From Candidatus Thorarchaeota archaeon (GTDB lineage Archaea; Asgardarchaeota; Thorarchaeia; Thorarchaeales; Thorarchaeaceae): a stretch of 64,000 bases of DNA. The stretch lies in the NCBI GenBank assembly GCA_016933575.1, contig JAFGAR010000081.1, forward strand, positions 1 through 64,000. The letters run 5' to 3'. Positions 1 to 8,261 of this stretch are shown piece after piece. The translations under genes were made by a program, and so were the position numbers. The stretch's first letter is position 1; every line of letters begins with the position of its first letter. The notes under the pieces are model-generated. The model was not told the origin of the DNA and ran no database searches. It saw nothing but the letters and a program-made list of their open reading frames with translations.

Positions 1-50
1 CAAGCTCCGGCGAGGTGTTCAGCCCACTGGTACTAATGTCCGAGGCGTGC
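1..50 (+). rRNA. 3' end of 23S ribosomal RNA (partial)
   Basis: The first bases carry the conserved 3'-terminal 23S pattern GGTACTAATGTCCGAG, preceded by a stretch that resembles the end of the last large-subunit domain. The gene enters from outside the window. A perfect hairpin (TGTGC-TTC-GCACA, 61-73) follows, probably part of the processing or termination region. The exact mature end is not visible and could lie anywhere from about 45 to 60. Confidence 0.85.
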
Positions 51-213
51 AGACTGAAAGTGTGCTTCGCACAGTACCTAGAGTTGTCTAGGGGTTTTGT
101 AGAAGTACTTCCATCCTTTGTTGTCTTATTTTCATACATTTTATGACTAGTTTGAAAATGCAAGGTTGATAAGCCTAGGTCACTTTACTTGTATGTAGGA
201 GTGGTAGATTCTC
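51..213 (+). other. 23S downstream spacer without 5S rRNA
   Basis: This spacer holds a short hairpin at 61-73 and T-rich tracts around 90-140. No 5S rRNA, which would be a GC-rich unit of about 120 nt, and no tRNA is visible. The rRNA transcript probably ends here and 5S must be encoded elsewhere. Confidence 0.55.
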
Positions 214-747
214 ATGTTTCAATTGAAACTGACGCGCCCTATTGATAGGAAAAAGGTCGCCTATGTTGCTATTGTTGTAGTAGTCCTCTTGATTGGAATT
301 CCAACCATTGGACATTTACCAGTCCATCGAACTAGTTTCGTTTATGAAGATGTTCAGGCTGATGTGTCTGACCCTGATTTTGATATCATACAAGTCAAAT
401 CCTATGCTCAAACTCGATATATCGTACTTGAGTTGACTGTTGCTGGTTTGATTCAGACATCAGACTCAGAGTTTTCAGATCCTAATCACTTATATCGTAT
501 AACTGTTGTAGCACGGGGAGTAGATAGAGGAGTCCATATCTACTCCTGCAAATATCAATCTGGAGTAATAGAGCAATATGGTTTTGATTTTCAGATTGTA
601 AACTCAACACTGAGAATCTTCTTTCCTTTCACTGCTTTCGTTTCAGATTCATATATGATCGGACTTGAAGGGAGTGCACAGTATACCTTTGATCGTGATT
701 TGACTCCAGAGGACAGAGATTCGCCTCTTGCACGGCTTCTGTTTTGA
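214..747 (+). CDS. Membrane-anchored extracytoplasmic protein, unknown function
   Basis: This 177-residue protein starts with a short basic stretch and one strongly hydrophobic segment at about residues 15-37 (VAYVAIVVVVLLIGIPTIG). That is a signal anchor, so the remaining 140 or so residues should lie outside the membrane. The outer part alternates hydrophobic and polar residues as in a beta-sandwich and has one cysteine. I recognise no family. It is the first gene after the rRNA and stands alone, with 84 bases to the next gene. The ATG at 214 begins just before the anchor segment. Confidence 0.7.
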   Translation: MFQLKLTRPIDRKKVAYVAIVVVVLLIGIPTIGHLPVHRTSFVYEDVQADVSDPDFDIIQVKSYAQTRYIVLELTVAGLIQTSDSEFSDPNHLYRITVVARGVDRGVHIYSCKYQSGVIEQYGFDFQIVNSTLRIFFPFTAFVSDSYMIGLEGSAQYTFDRDLTPEDRDSPLARLLF

Positions 748-831
748 TCTCCATACACACAATGATACTTAGCTGATTTGATAATTAGACTCTTATCCAT
801 TGCTTGACCATACCAGTGTTAGGTTGAAAAG

Positions 832-1404
832 ATGTCTAATACTGAAAAGATTGAGATTGATAATGGCATTGCTCCTTTTCCTAAACCTGCAGTTCTTTTA
901 GGTGCTATAATCGATGGAAAACCAAATTTCATGAACTTGGCTTGGATGACTCGTATTTCCTTCAAACCTCATCTCTGGATAATGTCCCTTGGGAAGGGCA
1001 AATACACCGGGCAAGGTATTCGGGAGCAGGGAAAATTCAGTATCAATATACCTGGTGCCGACCTTGTTGTAGAACTTGACTACTGTGGCATCACCTCGGG
1101 TAGGAAAGTAGACAAGTCCAAGATCTTCGATATATTCTACGGAAAACTTGGGGATGTTCCAATGATACGCGAATGCCCTGTATGCATTGAGTTGACAGTA
1201 AATCAAATAATCGAGATGTATGAACGGGACCTGATCATTGGAGAAGTCAAGCATATCTATACCGAAGAACGATTTCTGACTGATGGGAAACTTGATCAGA
1301 AGAAGATCAATCAACTCATTTACACACAACCTCCCGGCCATTACTGGACTCTTGGTAGCACCATAGGTGAGGCATTTTCCATTGGAAAGGAGCTGAAAGC
1401 CTAA
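832..1404 (+). CDS. Flavin reductase-like (flavoredoxin) FMN-binding protein
   Basis: This 190-residue protein has the length and layout of the flavin reductase/flavoredoxin split-barrel family, which binds FMN and moves electrons between NAD(P)H or ferredoxin-type donors and flavin partners. Visible family features are the N-terminal PFPKPAVLLGAIIDGKPNFMNLA segment in shortened form (PKPAVLLGA, residues about 18-26), the NLAW...SFKPHLW core (about 37-50), the TGQGIREQGKFSINIP strand-turn (about 59-74) and the C-terminal GHYWTLG. It is predicted cytoplasmic. The specific donor cannot be told from the sequence. The ATG at 832 gives the standard N-terminus. Confidence 0.85.
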   Translation: MSNTEKIEIDNGIAPFPKPAVLLGAIIDGKPNFMNLAWMTRISFKPHLWIMSLGKGKYTGQGIREQGKFSINIPGADLVVELDYCGITSGRKVDKSKIFDIFYGKLGDVPMIRECPVCIELTVNQIIEMYERDLIIGEVKHIYTEERFLTDGKLDQKKINQLIYTQPPGHYWTLGSTIGEAFSIGKELKA

Positions 1405-1482
1405 GTAATCCCTTTTCCATTACTAGTTCAAAGGCAAAGCAAACCCTTAACATGTTTCACATGTACTTGTTATTGTGATTGC

Positions 1483-1782
1483 ATGTCCAAGCCTAGTGAA
1501 ACAAAGAAACCCTCTCAAAGAAAGAAGATTGGGGAAGTGCTCTTTGCAATTGGGTTCTCAATCATACTGACACTATTTCTCACGGTCATTGCTAGTTCTT
1601 TAGTGACCTCATTCTGGGGTCCTAGTACTCCTGTAGTTTATTATGAGAATCTGTTAACTCCAATATTTATTGCTGGTCTCATCATGATACTTGTTGGACT
1701 TGCTTTCTTTATTCTCCCTGAAGGCCCATCAAAGGATGGAACTTGGGTGATGAAGATGAGCCCATTTATTGGTAATAATTGA
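1483..1782 (+). CDS. Small two-helix membrane protein, unknown function
   Basis: This 99-residue protein has a very basic N-terminus (about residues 1-17) and two hydrophobic helices at about residues 22-43 and 57-78, so both ends should face the cytoplasm. No family was recognised. It sits between a flavin reductase and a secreted amidotransferase-like protein, with its own spacer on each side. Confidence 0.6.
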   Translation: MSKPSETKKPSQRKKIGEVLFAIGFSIILTLFLTVIASSLVTSFWGPSTPVVYYENLLTPIFIAGLIMILVGLAFFILPEGPSKDGTWVMKMSPFIGNN

Positions 1783-1891
1783 TTCCAACTCTCTCCTCTC
1801 TCATTACTCAAATGATTAGTTCTTGCGTTGAAGTTGTTGTTTTTAATATACCAAGTTCTGTGCTACTATGAATATTTAGGATTGTGAGAGT

Positions 1892-2674
1892 ATGAGAGTC
1901 TTTGGATTAGATAAGAGGATGTTAGCATCCATTTCAGCAATCGCAATTATTCTTGTATCGTCTACAATCTTTCTTGTTTTTACTTCTCCCGGTCCTTTGG
2001 TAGGAGTGAGGGTGGCAGTCTATGATGATCATGGGACAACTGCTGCAAGTCAATTTGCCCTTGAGAGTATGTTCCGTTGGATGGGTGCTGAGGTCACCGT
2101 GATAAATGGGACTGATGTGGAGAATGGAGCTTTAGACTTCTATGATATATTTGTGGCACCAGGTGGTTGTTGGTGTGACGAGCGATGTGAGATTCTTGAC
2201 GATTTTGAGATCGTAAGGGAGTTTGTCCTTAATGGCGGATCCTATTTTGGTGTGGATGGCGGTGCATCATATGCCACGAGTTACAGGCTTGGTCTCTTTG
2301 ATGGGGTCCTTTCCGCTGATTGCAATGGATCTGGAGACTGGTTACTTGAGATGAACGTGAATCGTGATTCAACTGGACCTGACCTCTCAGATGAACCTGA
2401 ATCATACATTCTATTCTATGAGGCATCTGGGTATTTTCTTGCTGATAATATGACTGGGATTATTCCAATATGTACATACACTGATACTGGTTATGCTGGT
2501 ATGATTGCATTCGAATATTGTGAAGGTACCGTCTTTCTATCCAGTCCACATCCTGAGTATGAAGAGGGAAGTATGAGAGATGGCACTGACTTCTGGGATA
2601 CAGATCCAGATCCTGACTCAGAATGGAACTTGATGCTGAAAGTAGTCTTATGGTTGGTGAACGAGTCAACCTGA
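1892..2674 (+). CDS. Exported class I glutamine amidotransferase-like (BPL_N-type) protein
   Basis: A signal or anchor segment (residues about 11-32) is followed by a flavodoxin-like/GATase1 fold of about 220 residues. Recognisable are the first beta strand VRVAVYDDHG, the APGG turn (89-92) and the nucleophile-elbow region FGVDGGASYA (119-128). Members related to the biotin-protein-ligase N-terminal family usually read G-[IV]-C-[AG]-G-A here. This protein has Asp122 where the catalytic cysteine is expected, so it is probably not an active cysteine hydrolase. Several cysteines cluster at 93-99 (GCWCDERC). It may bind a ligand outside the cell. It stands alone on the plus strand, upstream of the aldehyde oxidoreductase. 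Confidence 0.7.
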   Translation: MRVFGLDKRMLASISAIAIILVSSTIFLVFTSPGPLVGVRVAVYDDHGTTAASQFALESMFRWMGAEVTVINGTDVENGALDFYDIFVAPGGCWCDERCEILDDFEIVREFVLNGGSYFGVDGGASYATSYRLGLFDGVLSADCNGSGDWLLEMNVNRDSTGPDLSDEPESYILFYEASGYFLADNMTGIIPICTYTDTGYAGMIAFEYCEGTVFLSSPHPEYEEGSMRDGTDFWDTDPDPDSEWNLMLKVVLWLVNEST

Positions 2675-2771
2675 CCCACTGTTATGCATCATCATTCATA
2701 ACGATATGAACTTTTAGACCACATCGCATATTAGGGTCTTCATACATTACTCCATAATTGGAGTTGATGAA

Positions 2772-4565
2772 GTGAGTAAGATACTCAGAGTGAATATGAA
2801 CGATTTAAGCCACAAATGGGAATCTGTTCCAAAGGAATACGAGACCCTGGCTGGAAGGGCATTCACCTCAGCTGTTGTGAACAAAGAGGTTGACCCGATG
2901 TGTCATCCTCTACGGGAGAACAACAAGTTTGTTATCTCCCCCGGGTTATTAGCTGGAACTCCAGCTCCATCATCCGGTCGGCTGAGTGTAGGCGCAAAGT
3001 CACCTTTGACAGGAGGAATCAAAGAGGCTAATGCTGGTGGACTTACAGCTGATCGACTTGCACGAATTGGTGTTCGCGGCATCATCCTTGAAGGGGTTCC
3101 TCCTACCGGCTCGAAGGATTGGTACAGTATTGTCATTCGAAAAGACAGTTGTGAGATAGTAAAGACAAACAATTACGCAGGCAAAGGTCTCTACGAACTG
3201 ATCGGAAAGATCTGGAAGGAGTATCCTGTTAAACCGGGCATTATCGGATGTGGTGTTGCCGGTCAACGCTTGATGAAATGCGCTGGAGTCTTTGGCAACA
3301 ATCCTGAGAATACTGATCCTGGTCGCTACGCTGGGAGAGGTGGTCTTGGAGCTGTTCTTGGATCCAAGCATATTGTAACAATTATTAGTGATCCTACAGG
3401 AGGATTAATACCCGAACCCAAGGACAAGCAGCGATTCGAAAATGGTCGGAAATCTCTCCGGGAGGCTCTCGATAAGCATCCTGTTACAGGGAAATTGACC
3501 GACGATGAGGGTAATCCCTTTGGTGGCCTAAAGAACTACGGAACCAATATTCTACAAAACATCCTAAATGAGGCTGGTGGCCTACCAACGAGAGGCTTCA
3601 GTTCAGGACGATTTGAGCAAGCTGCAAAGATTTCTGGTGAAGCAGTGCATGAACTTGTTGATAAGACGAAGAAAAAGTTCGGCGAAGCTGCAGAAGGCGC
3701 GTACGCTCATGCCTGTCATCCCGGGTGTGTTATGCGGTGTTCAAATTCAGTACCCTATGAGAAGACGGGAAAACTCCAAGTTTCACCTCTTGAATACGAG
3801 TCAGCTTGGGCTCTTGGATCCAACCTTGGAATTGGAAATCTCCATGATGTTGCTGAACTGAATAGACTTTGCAATGATATAGGTCTTGATACTATTGAAG
3901 CTGGAAATACCCTGGCAATGTTGATGGAAGGTGGTCTCATCAAGTATGGGGACGGTCCCGGTGCAATCAAGGCACTAAAAGAAGCCTACAATCTAGATTC
4001 TGCTTTGGGCAGACTTGTCTGTTCAGGTACTCAGACAGCTGGCGAAGCTCTTGGTGTAACTAGAATCCCAGTTGTAAAAGGTCAAGCTCTACCAGCTTAT
4101 GATCCACGTCCTATTCGTGGAATTGGTGTAACCTATGCGACAACAACAATGGGGGCAGACCATACAGCTGGATACACCATTGCTGCTGAAATTCTAGGTA
4201 TCAAAGGCACTGTTACAGATCCTCGCGCCTTAAACAAAGCTGAACTATCCAGAGCATTTCAGGCAACAACAGCCTACATTGATGCAACAGGTTACTGTCT
4301 ATTCATTGCCTTCTGTATTTTGGATAACGATGATGGCTTCAAGGGTATGACTGATTCAGTGAGTGGATTCCTAGGTAAGGATATTGATGTCACCGAATAT
4401 GGAATGGCGATTCTCAAGAATGAGCGAACATTCAACAAGAACGCTGGATTCACTGAAAAAGATGATAGACTTCCTGAGTTCTTCAGAACCGAACCACTAC
4501 CGCCACATAATGTTACCTTTGATGTAACAGATGAAGAAATAGATGCAGTCTACAAGGGAGTATAG
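2772..4565 (+). CDS. aor: Aldehyde:ferredoxin oxidoreductase (tungsten/molybdopterin)
   Basis: This is a 597-residue full-length member of the tungstopterin aldehyde:ferredoxin oxidoreductase family, which oxidises aldehydes to acids and reduces ferredoxin in the cytoplasm. Domain 1 (about 1-205) contains the GGLTADRLARIGVRG segment and GRYAGRGGLGAVLGSK. The [4Fe-4S] ligands are Cys315, Cys319 and Cys323 in HACHPGCVMRCSN, with Cys509 in DATGYC near the C-terminus. The pterin-binding ATTTMGADHTAGY motif lies at about 456-468. The start is a GTG with GGAG about eight bases upstream. A strong hairpin terminator follows at 4579-4616, and two MoaD-like genes lie downstream on the same strand, as is common beside tungsten oxidoreductases. 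The aldehyde substrate cannot be inferred. Confidence 0.95.
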   Translation: MSKILRVNMNDLSHKWESVPKEYETLAGRAFTSAVVNKEVDPMCHPLRENNKFVISPGLLAGTPAPSSGRLSVGAKSPLTGGIKEANAGGLTADRLARIGVRGIILEGVPPTGSKDWYSIVIRKDSCEIVKTNNYAGKGLYELIGKIWKEYPVKPGIIGCGVAGQRLMKCAGVFGNNPENTDPGRYAGRGGLGAVLGSKHIVTIISDPTGGLIPEPKDKQRFENGRKSLREALDKHPVTGKLTDDEGNPFGGLKNYGTNILQNILNEAGGLPTRGFSSGRFEQAAKISGEAVHELVDKTKKKFGEAAEGAYAHACHPGCVMRCSNSVPYEKTGKLQVSPLEYESAWALGSNLGIGNLHDVAELNRLCNDIGLDTIEAGNTLAMLMEGGLIKYGDGPGAIKALKEAYNLDSALGRLVCSGTQTAGEALGVTRIPVVKGQALPAYDPRPIRGIGVTYATTTMGADHTAGYTIAAEILGIKGTVTDPRALNKAELSRAFQATTAYIDATGYCLFIAFCILDNDDGFKGMTDSVSGFLGKDIDVTEYGMAILKNERTFNKNAGFTEKDDRLPEFFRTEPLPPHNVTFDVTDEEIDAVYKGV

Positions 4566-4578
4566 TTTTTAGAAACGT

Positions 4579-4616
4579 GGAGAAGAGAAACGATTCTCCT
4601 CTCCCCTCCTCTTTTT
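4579..4616 (+). terminator. Hairpin plus T-run after the aldehyde oxidoreductase
   Basis: GGAGAAGAGAA pairs with TTCTCCTCTCC (4579-4589 with 4594-4604, one A-C mismatch) around an ACGA loop. CCTCCTC and five T (4612-4616) follow. It lies 14 bases after the stop codon and separates the oxidoreductase from the MoaD-like genes, which therefore may have their own promoter. Confidence 0.7.
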
Positions 4617-4662
4617 GACTATAGGCAAACACATTTCAAATTGAAAATACTGAGAACTATCA

Positions 4663-4971
4663 ATGATTGAGATTCATCTTTACGGCAGGCTTAGAACCCT
4701 TGTTTCAGGAAGTAGTGCTAGTGATGATACTGTTTTGTCTTTAGAGTACATTGAGAATGAAACTTTCTCTCAACTTATTTCTCGTCTAGAACTCACACCC
4801 AAGGACTTGGGGGACTGCTTCATAAATGGTACACTTGCAAAGAAAGATAGTGTACTCACTAATGGAGACCGGATAGGTCTTTTCCCATTTAACATGGTTC
4901 TTCTCTGTGGTGGCCAACACCTCAAGGGTCACGGTTACACAAGGGAAGACATTGATGTTGATTATTACTAA
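4663..4971 (+). CDS. MoaD/ThiS-like ubiquitin-fold protein with C-terminal extension
   Basis: This 102-residue beta-grasp protein begins MIEIHLYGRLRTLV and has the FINGTLAKKDSVLTNGDRIGLFPF strand arrangement of MoaD/ThiS sulfur carriers (shown here as IHLYGRLRTL and GDRIGLFPF). Sulfur carriers normally end in Gly-Gly. Here LLCGG occurs at about residues 80-84 and is followed by an 18-residue polar tail ending DVDYY. The tail would have to be removed, or the protein used differently, for C-terminal activation. It is 11 bases upstream of a second MoaD-like gene and downstream of the aldehyde oxidoreductase, which suggests a role in tungstopterin dithiolene synthesis. A Mut7-C-associated ubiquitin-like family is the main alternative. 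Confidence 0.75.
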   Translation: MIEIHLYGRLRTLVSGSSASDDTVLSLEYIENETFSQLISRLELTPKDLGDCFINGTLAKKDSVLTNGDRIGLFPFNMVLLCGGQHLKGHGYTREDIDVDYY

Positions 4972-4982
4972 GTGATGATGAA

Positions 4983-5225
4983 ATGAGAGTTTCTGTCAAA
5001 CTTTATGCTACTCTTCGAAGGTTTGCGCCTCTAGGTACTGCTATTGGGGATGCGTTTGATGTCCAATTAGAGGGTTCAACAGTATCTGATCTCATCCAGC
5101 AACTTAAGATAAAGATTGAAAGTGCTAAGATTATTATGATTAATGGTATACGGATTCTTGATCTGCATACAAGATTGAACGAGGACGACTTAGTCGTTAT
5201 CTTTCCCCCTGTGGGTGGTGGCTAA
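4983..5225 (+). CDS. MoaD-family sulfur carrier protein
   Basis: This 80-residue beta-grasp protein has the full MoaD pattern: VSVKLYATLRRFAP at the N-terminus, an IMINGIRI turn at about residues 50-57, and a C-terminal IFPPVGGG ending directly at the stop codon. The free diglycine terminus is what adenylation by a MoeB/E1-like enzyme and thiocarboxylation require, so this copy looks functional. The product would donate sulfur for molybdopterin/tungstopterin, matching the neighbouring aldehyde oxidoreductase. It probably shares a transcript with the upstream MoaD-like gene. Confidence 0.88.
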   Translation: MRVSVKLYATLRRFAPLGTAIGDAFDVQLEGSTVSDLIQQLKIKIESAKIIMINGIRILDLHTRLNEDDLVVIFPPVGGG

Positions 5226-5280
5226 TTCTATTCCGATTATACAACATATGCTTTGAACAATATACTATTATAAAGAATCT

Positions 5281-5433
5281 CGGTGGGTCGGCATGCGTAC
5301 TTGTCCTGAGGACTACGGAAGCTGGACTTCACAAGGTGAATCTTAAGCAGGAGCTCCAAGATGCATGTCGTTGCACTCAAAGTCGTTGTTCTCCTAACGA
5401 TGAGCGCCACCCGTGAGCCTCGGGACCTCACCT
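5281..5433 (+). ncRNA. Candidate structured RNA of unknown class
   Basis: Between the MoaD gene and the next ORF lies about 150 bp that is clearly richer in G+C (57% over its first 60 bases) than its A/T-rich flanks, which fits a structured RNA. Perfect local hairpins are GTCC-TGA-GGAC (5303-5313) and TTCAC-AAG-GTGAA (5328-5340). The ends can pair: GGTGGG at 5282-5287 with CCTCACC at 5426-5432 (one G-U), or GGGT-C-GGC at 5285-5292 with GCCACCC at 5406-5412. A/T-rich promoter-like boxes (AATATACT, TTATAAA) lie at 5258-5274. I compared it by eye with 5S, SRP RNA, RNase P RNA and tRNA and found no conserved core, so the class and even the strand are open. Confidence 0.45.
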
Positions 5434-5530
5434 TCGTTTATTAAAAAATATGCGAATGATTTTACTAGATTTGCATTGTAATCTGAGTATTGCCACAGTG
5501 CCATGAAGATATAGAAAATCAAGTCATTTA

Positions 5531-5734
5531 TCAAATTTGAATCATGATATTTTGAAGCTCATCAAGTAATTCATTCAGATCTTCTACTAAATTACGATTT
5601 CCATCATAAACCCATTCATATTTCCAGTAGTTTGCTTCAATATTCCGTTTTTTTCCATTAGTAAGAATACATCCAAAGAAACTTGGTTTGATAAAATCGA
5701 TGAAAAAGTAGTGAATATCTATAGAATTCCACAA
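5531..5734 (-). pseudogene. Short hypothetical ORF, possible gene remnant
   Basis: A 67-codon frame with a protein-like, aromatic-rich and acidic composition ends at 5531. Only a TTG (5734) is available as a start. The same frame stays open upstream to about 5780 with plausible coding sequence (SAKLQYYRHNGLW) but has no ATG or GTG, as expected of a truncated gene. No family recognised. It could instead be a real TTG-started gene. Confidence 0.3.
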
Positions 5735-5772
5735 TCCATTATGCCTATAATATTGAAGTTTAGCACTATAGA

Positions 5773-7026
5773 TTATATCTTAACATCAATCACTTTTCTT
5801 TCAATTCGACTTCTCTCTGCTGCAAATGTCATGAGGTGACTCTCTAAAGTTTCCTCTGGTCCGGAGAGTATCTTAGTCGCATCGTTTTCTGAAACCGCAG
5901 TAACAAATGCATGGATCAGCCCATAATCACCCCCGCCATGGTCTGAGAGTGCCTCTGGTTTTTCATCCTGAGATAGATCAACTATTTCTGATCTTCCCGT
6001 CAAGAACTCAAACACTTGGATCTTTGTACCATTTCCATATATCTCACCACGAGTCCCAAATATTCTAGTTTCTCTTGGTCTTGCCTTTGTGAATGCAGTC
6101 ATTGTAAACGAGGCGGTTTCTCCATCCTCAAACTCCAGGTTGACTATTTGATGGTCCACAACATCATTGTCACACTCATATACACATCGACCATATTGCC
6201 CCTCCCTAAGTGCTTTAATCACTCCAGCTACTGTGACATCAGGCGTTACAACACTAACCGGCCATCCAAGTTTTCCATGTTTGACGAGATTGAGATAGAT
6301 GTGTTTAGCTGAATAGGGACATTGCGGTTCATAGTCACAGTCTAGACAATTATCTCCAGCAATAGAAGGTTTATTCTCCTTTTTGAAATGAGTGAGCGAC
6401 CCAAAGGAAGATATAGTCTTGCACTTCTTTCCAACAATATATCTAATCCAGTCTATGTCATGACATGACTTTGTAAGAAGCATAAACGCTGACTCTTTCT
6501 CATTTCTCCAATTCCCTCTAACAAATGAATGAGCTTGGTGCCAATAACCTACTGGTTCAAGATGTTGGATACTTATGACATCGCCAATCAGCCCTGAATC
6601 AATGATAGACTTAAGCTCCTGAGTATATCGTGTATATCGCAAGACATGTCCCACTGCAAAGATGATCTTCTGTGATACGACTGCTTTTGTTATATCTTTG
6701 CAGCTCTTCTCATCTGGTGCCATCGGCTTTTCAAGGAGGATGTGATAATCCTTCTTTGCAAAGGCAATTGCTGTATCTTTATGCATGTGGTCTCGAGTTG
6801 CAATTATGACAGCGTCTGCGATTTTTGGTTTCTTTGCTAGGTCTTTCCAATCAGTGAATACATTCTCTTGTGGAATATTATGGTCTTCTACCATTTTAGT
6901 CCTGTAATATTCACGAGGTTCTGCTACTCCCACAATTCTCGCTCTATCTGGGTGTAGTTTCGCATAGGCAGCATAGACAAATCCTCTATCTCCAGCACCG
7001 ACAATGACTAATTCGACGGGTTTCAT
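5773..7026 (-). CDS. Gfo/Idh/MocA-family NAD(P)-dependent oxidoreductase
   Basis: This protein of about 417 residues begins MKPVELVIVGAGDRG, a Rossmann glycine motif, and carries the LLEKPMAPDEKSCKDI segment with the EKP motif of this family. The C-terminal domain holds YGLIHAFVTAVSEND. Members oxidise or reduce sugars, inositols and related compounds. A four-cysteine cluster (CLDCDYEPQC followed by PYSAKHIY) is typical of a large subgroup of these enzymes and may bind a metal. The ATG at 7026 was chosen because the glycine motif follows at once and GAGGG lies upstream; the frame extends 18 codons further. Monocistronic on the minus strand. Confidence 0.88.
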   Translation of the reverse strand: MKPVELVIVGAGDRGFVYAAYAKLHPDRARIVGVAEPREYYRTKMVEDHNIPQENVFTDWKDLAKKPKIADAVIIATRDHMHKDTAIAFAKKDYHILLEKPMAPDEKSCKDITKAVVSQKIIFAVGHVLRYTRYTQELKSIIDSGLIGDVISIQHLEPVGYWHQAHSFVRGNWRNEKESAFMLLTKSCHDIDWIRYIVGKKCKTISSFGSLTHFKKENKPSIAGDNCLDCDYEPQCPYSAKHIYLNLVKHGKLGWPVSVVTPDVTVAGVIKALREGQYGRCVYECDNDVVDHQIVNLEFEDGETASFTMTAFTKARPRETRIFGTRGEIYGNGTKIQVFEFLTGRSEIVDLSQDEKPEALSDHGGGDYGLIHAFVTAVSENDATKILSGPEETLESHLMTFAAERSRIERKVIDVKI

Positions 7027-7146
7027 GTTACACCCTCTCTCGATATACGTGCCTGTGAAATAATCGGTCATCCATTTCAATGTATAGGACAGCTGAAAAG
7101 AAATGGAGTCCGAAGAATACTAATAGCACTCTCCGGATACAATATG

Positions 7147-8136
7147 TTATTTTTCTTCAGAACCAGATAGTCGACGAAGTTGCTTGGTTTCCTTTGCAGC
7201 TCTAGTTGCTCCAGCAAGGCCTGCGAGTCCCATAATCTCGCCATTTACTATGTCCAGAGGAATTGCAAAGACTATAGTATTACTCTGGTCGAAGCTGATA
7301 TCTTCTAGACTCGAGAGTGTTCTAAGATAGAGGGCTTGACTACTCATCTGTTGCACAGCTGCTTCGAGGTTATGGGCAGCACGAAGCTCGCCTTCGCTTT
7401 TAATGATCACAGCTCGTCGTTCTCGTTCAGCCTCTGCCTGACGTGCAATCACACGTTTCATATCATCTGGCAATTCAATGTTCTGTAGGTTGACACTGAT
7501 GATATCGACACCCCAATCATCACTGATCCGGTCAACAATCTCCTTGATTCGGTCAGCAATCTCATCCCGTTTCTCTAGCAGTTCATCAAGTTCAACATTC
7601 CCAATGACATCCCTCATTGTTGTTTGAGCATACTGAACAACACTCAATTTGACATCCATGATGTTGATGAGGCTCTTTGCTGTATTGATGACCTTCATGA
7701 AGACAACTGCATCAGCCATTAGACTGATGTTATCTTTCGTCATCACTTCTTGCTTTGACACGTCCAGAGTCTGAATGCGCAGATCTTGTCGTAGGAATTT
7801 CTCTATGACTGGCCATTTGAAAAAGATGCCAGGACCTACTAGTCGCTTATACTTTCCAAACCTCAAGATGATTGCTTCTTGCCACTGTTTGTTTATTGCC
7901 AAGGTAGCAGGAATGAGGATTAGGAAGAGTCCTCCCAGTACAGTCATCAAAGTACTCTCAAAACCTATTCCAATAGGAATTCCGAATTGATTTCCATAGA
8001 TTCCTAGGAACAGAAAAATGACAGCTAGGAATAGAAATGACACAAATGGCACAGGAGACCCCGAGTACTCATAGGTACTCATTCTAGTTTCACGTGGATT
8101 TCTCTTCTCACTGATATTATCGGTAGCTTCGCCCAT
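7147..8136 (-). CDS. SPFH/Band 7 membrane protein (slipin/stomatin-like)
   Basis: This 329-residue protein has two hydrophobic segments (about residues 30-48 and 58-80) followed by an SPFH domain. The hallmark is KQWQEAIILRFGKYKRLVGPG leading to the FFKWP turn (here shown as AIILRFGKYK and GIFFKWP). It continues with the conserved DVIGNVELDELLEKRDEI helix region (DELLEKRDEI) and the AEAERERRAVIIKSEGE coiled-coil segment (AEAERERRAV). Slipins oligomerise on the inner face of the membrane and organise microdomains or membrane proteases. No NfeD partner gene is adjacent. A TATA-like AAAATATATG about 40 bases upstream favours the ATG at 8136. Confidence 0.9.
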   Translation of the reverse strand: MGEATDNISEKRNPRETRMSTYEYSGSPVPFVSFLFLAVIFLFLGIYGNQFGIPIGIGFESTLMTVLGGLFLILIPATLAINKQWQEAIILRFGKYKRLVGPGIFFKWPVIEKFLRQDLRIQTLDVSKQEVMTKDNISLMADAVVFMKVINTAKSLINIMDVKLSVVQYAQTTMRDVIGNVELDELLEKRDEIADRIKEIVDRISDDWGVDIISVNLQNIELPDDMKRVIARQAEAERERRAVIIKSEGELRAAHNLEAAVQQMSSQALYLRTLSSLEDISFDQSNTIVFAIPLDIVNGEIMGLAGLAGATRAAKETKQLRRLSGSEEK

Positions 8137-8261
8137 TAATGGTTCCCACCGAATTATTCATGTATTGAAGACATATATTTTCTCCCAGAGTCCTCATTCA
8201 GAACCTGTTCTAGACCTACATACTTAAATTTTGAATGTTAACGATGGTTACTGTGAATACA

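Noticed and set aside
898..1341. 147-codon frame antisense to the flavin reductase gene
   Set aside because: Shadow of a recognised gene without motifs.
5237..5431. 64-codon minus-strand frame over the GC-rich element
   Set aside because: Its codons follow the hairpins rather than protein patterns; the region is better explained as structured RNA.
5281..5433. 5S rRNA, SRP RNA or RNase P RNA at the GC-rich element
   Set aside because: None of the conserved cores could be found by eye on either strand; the family is left open rather than assigned.
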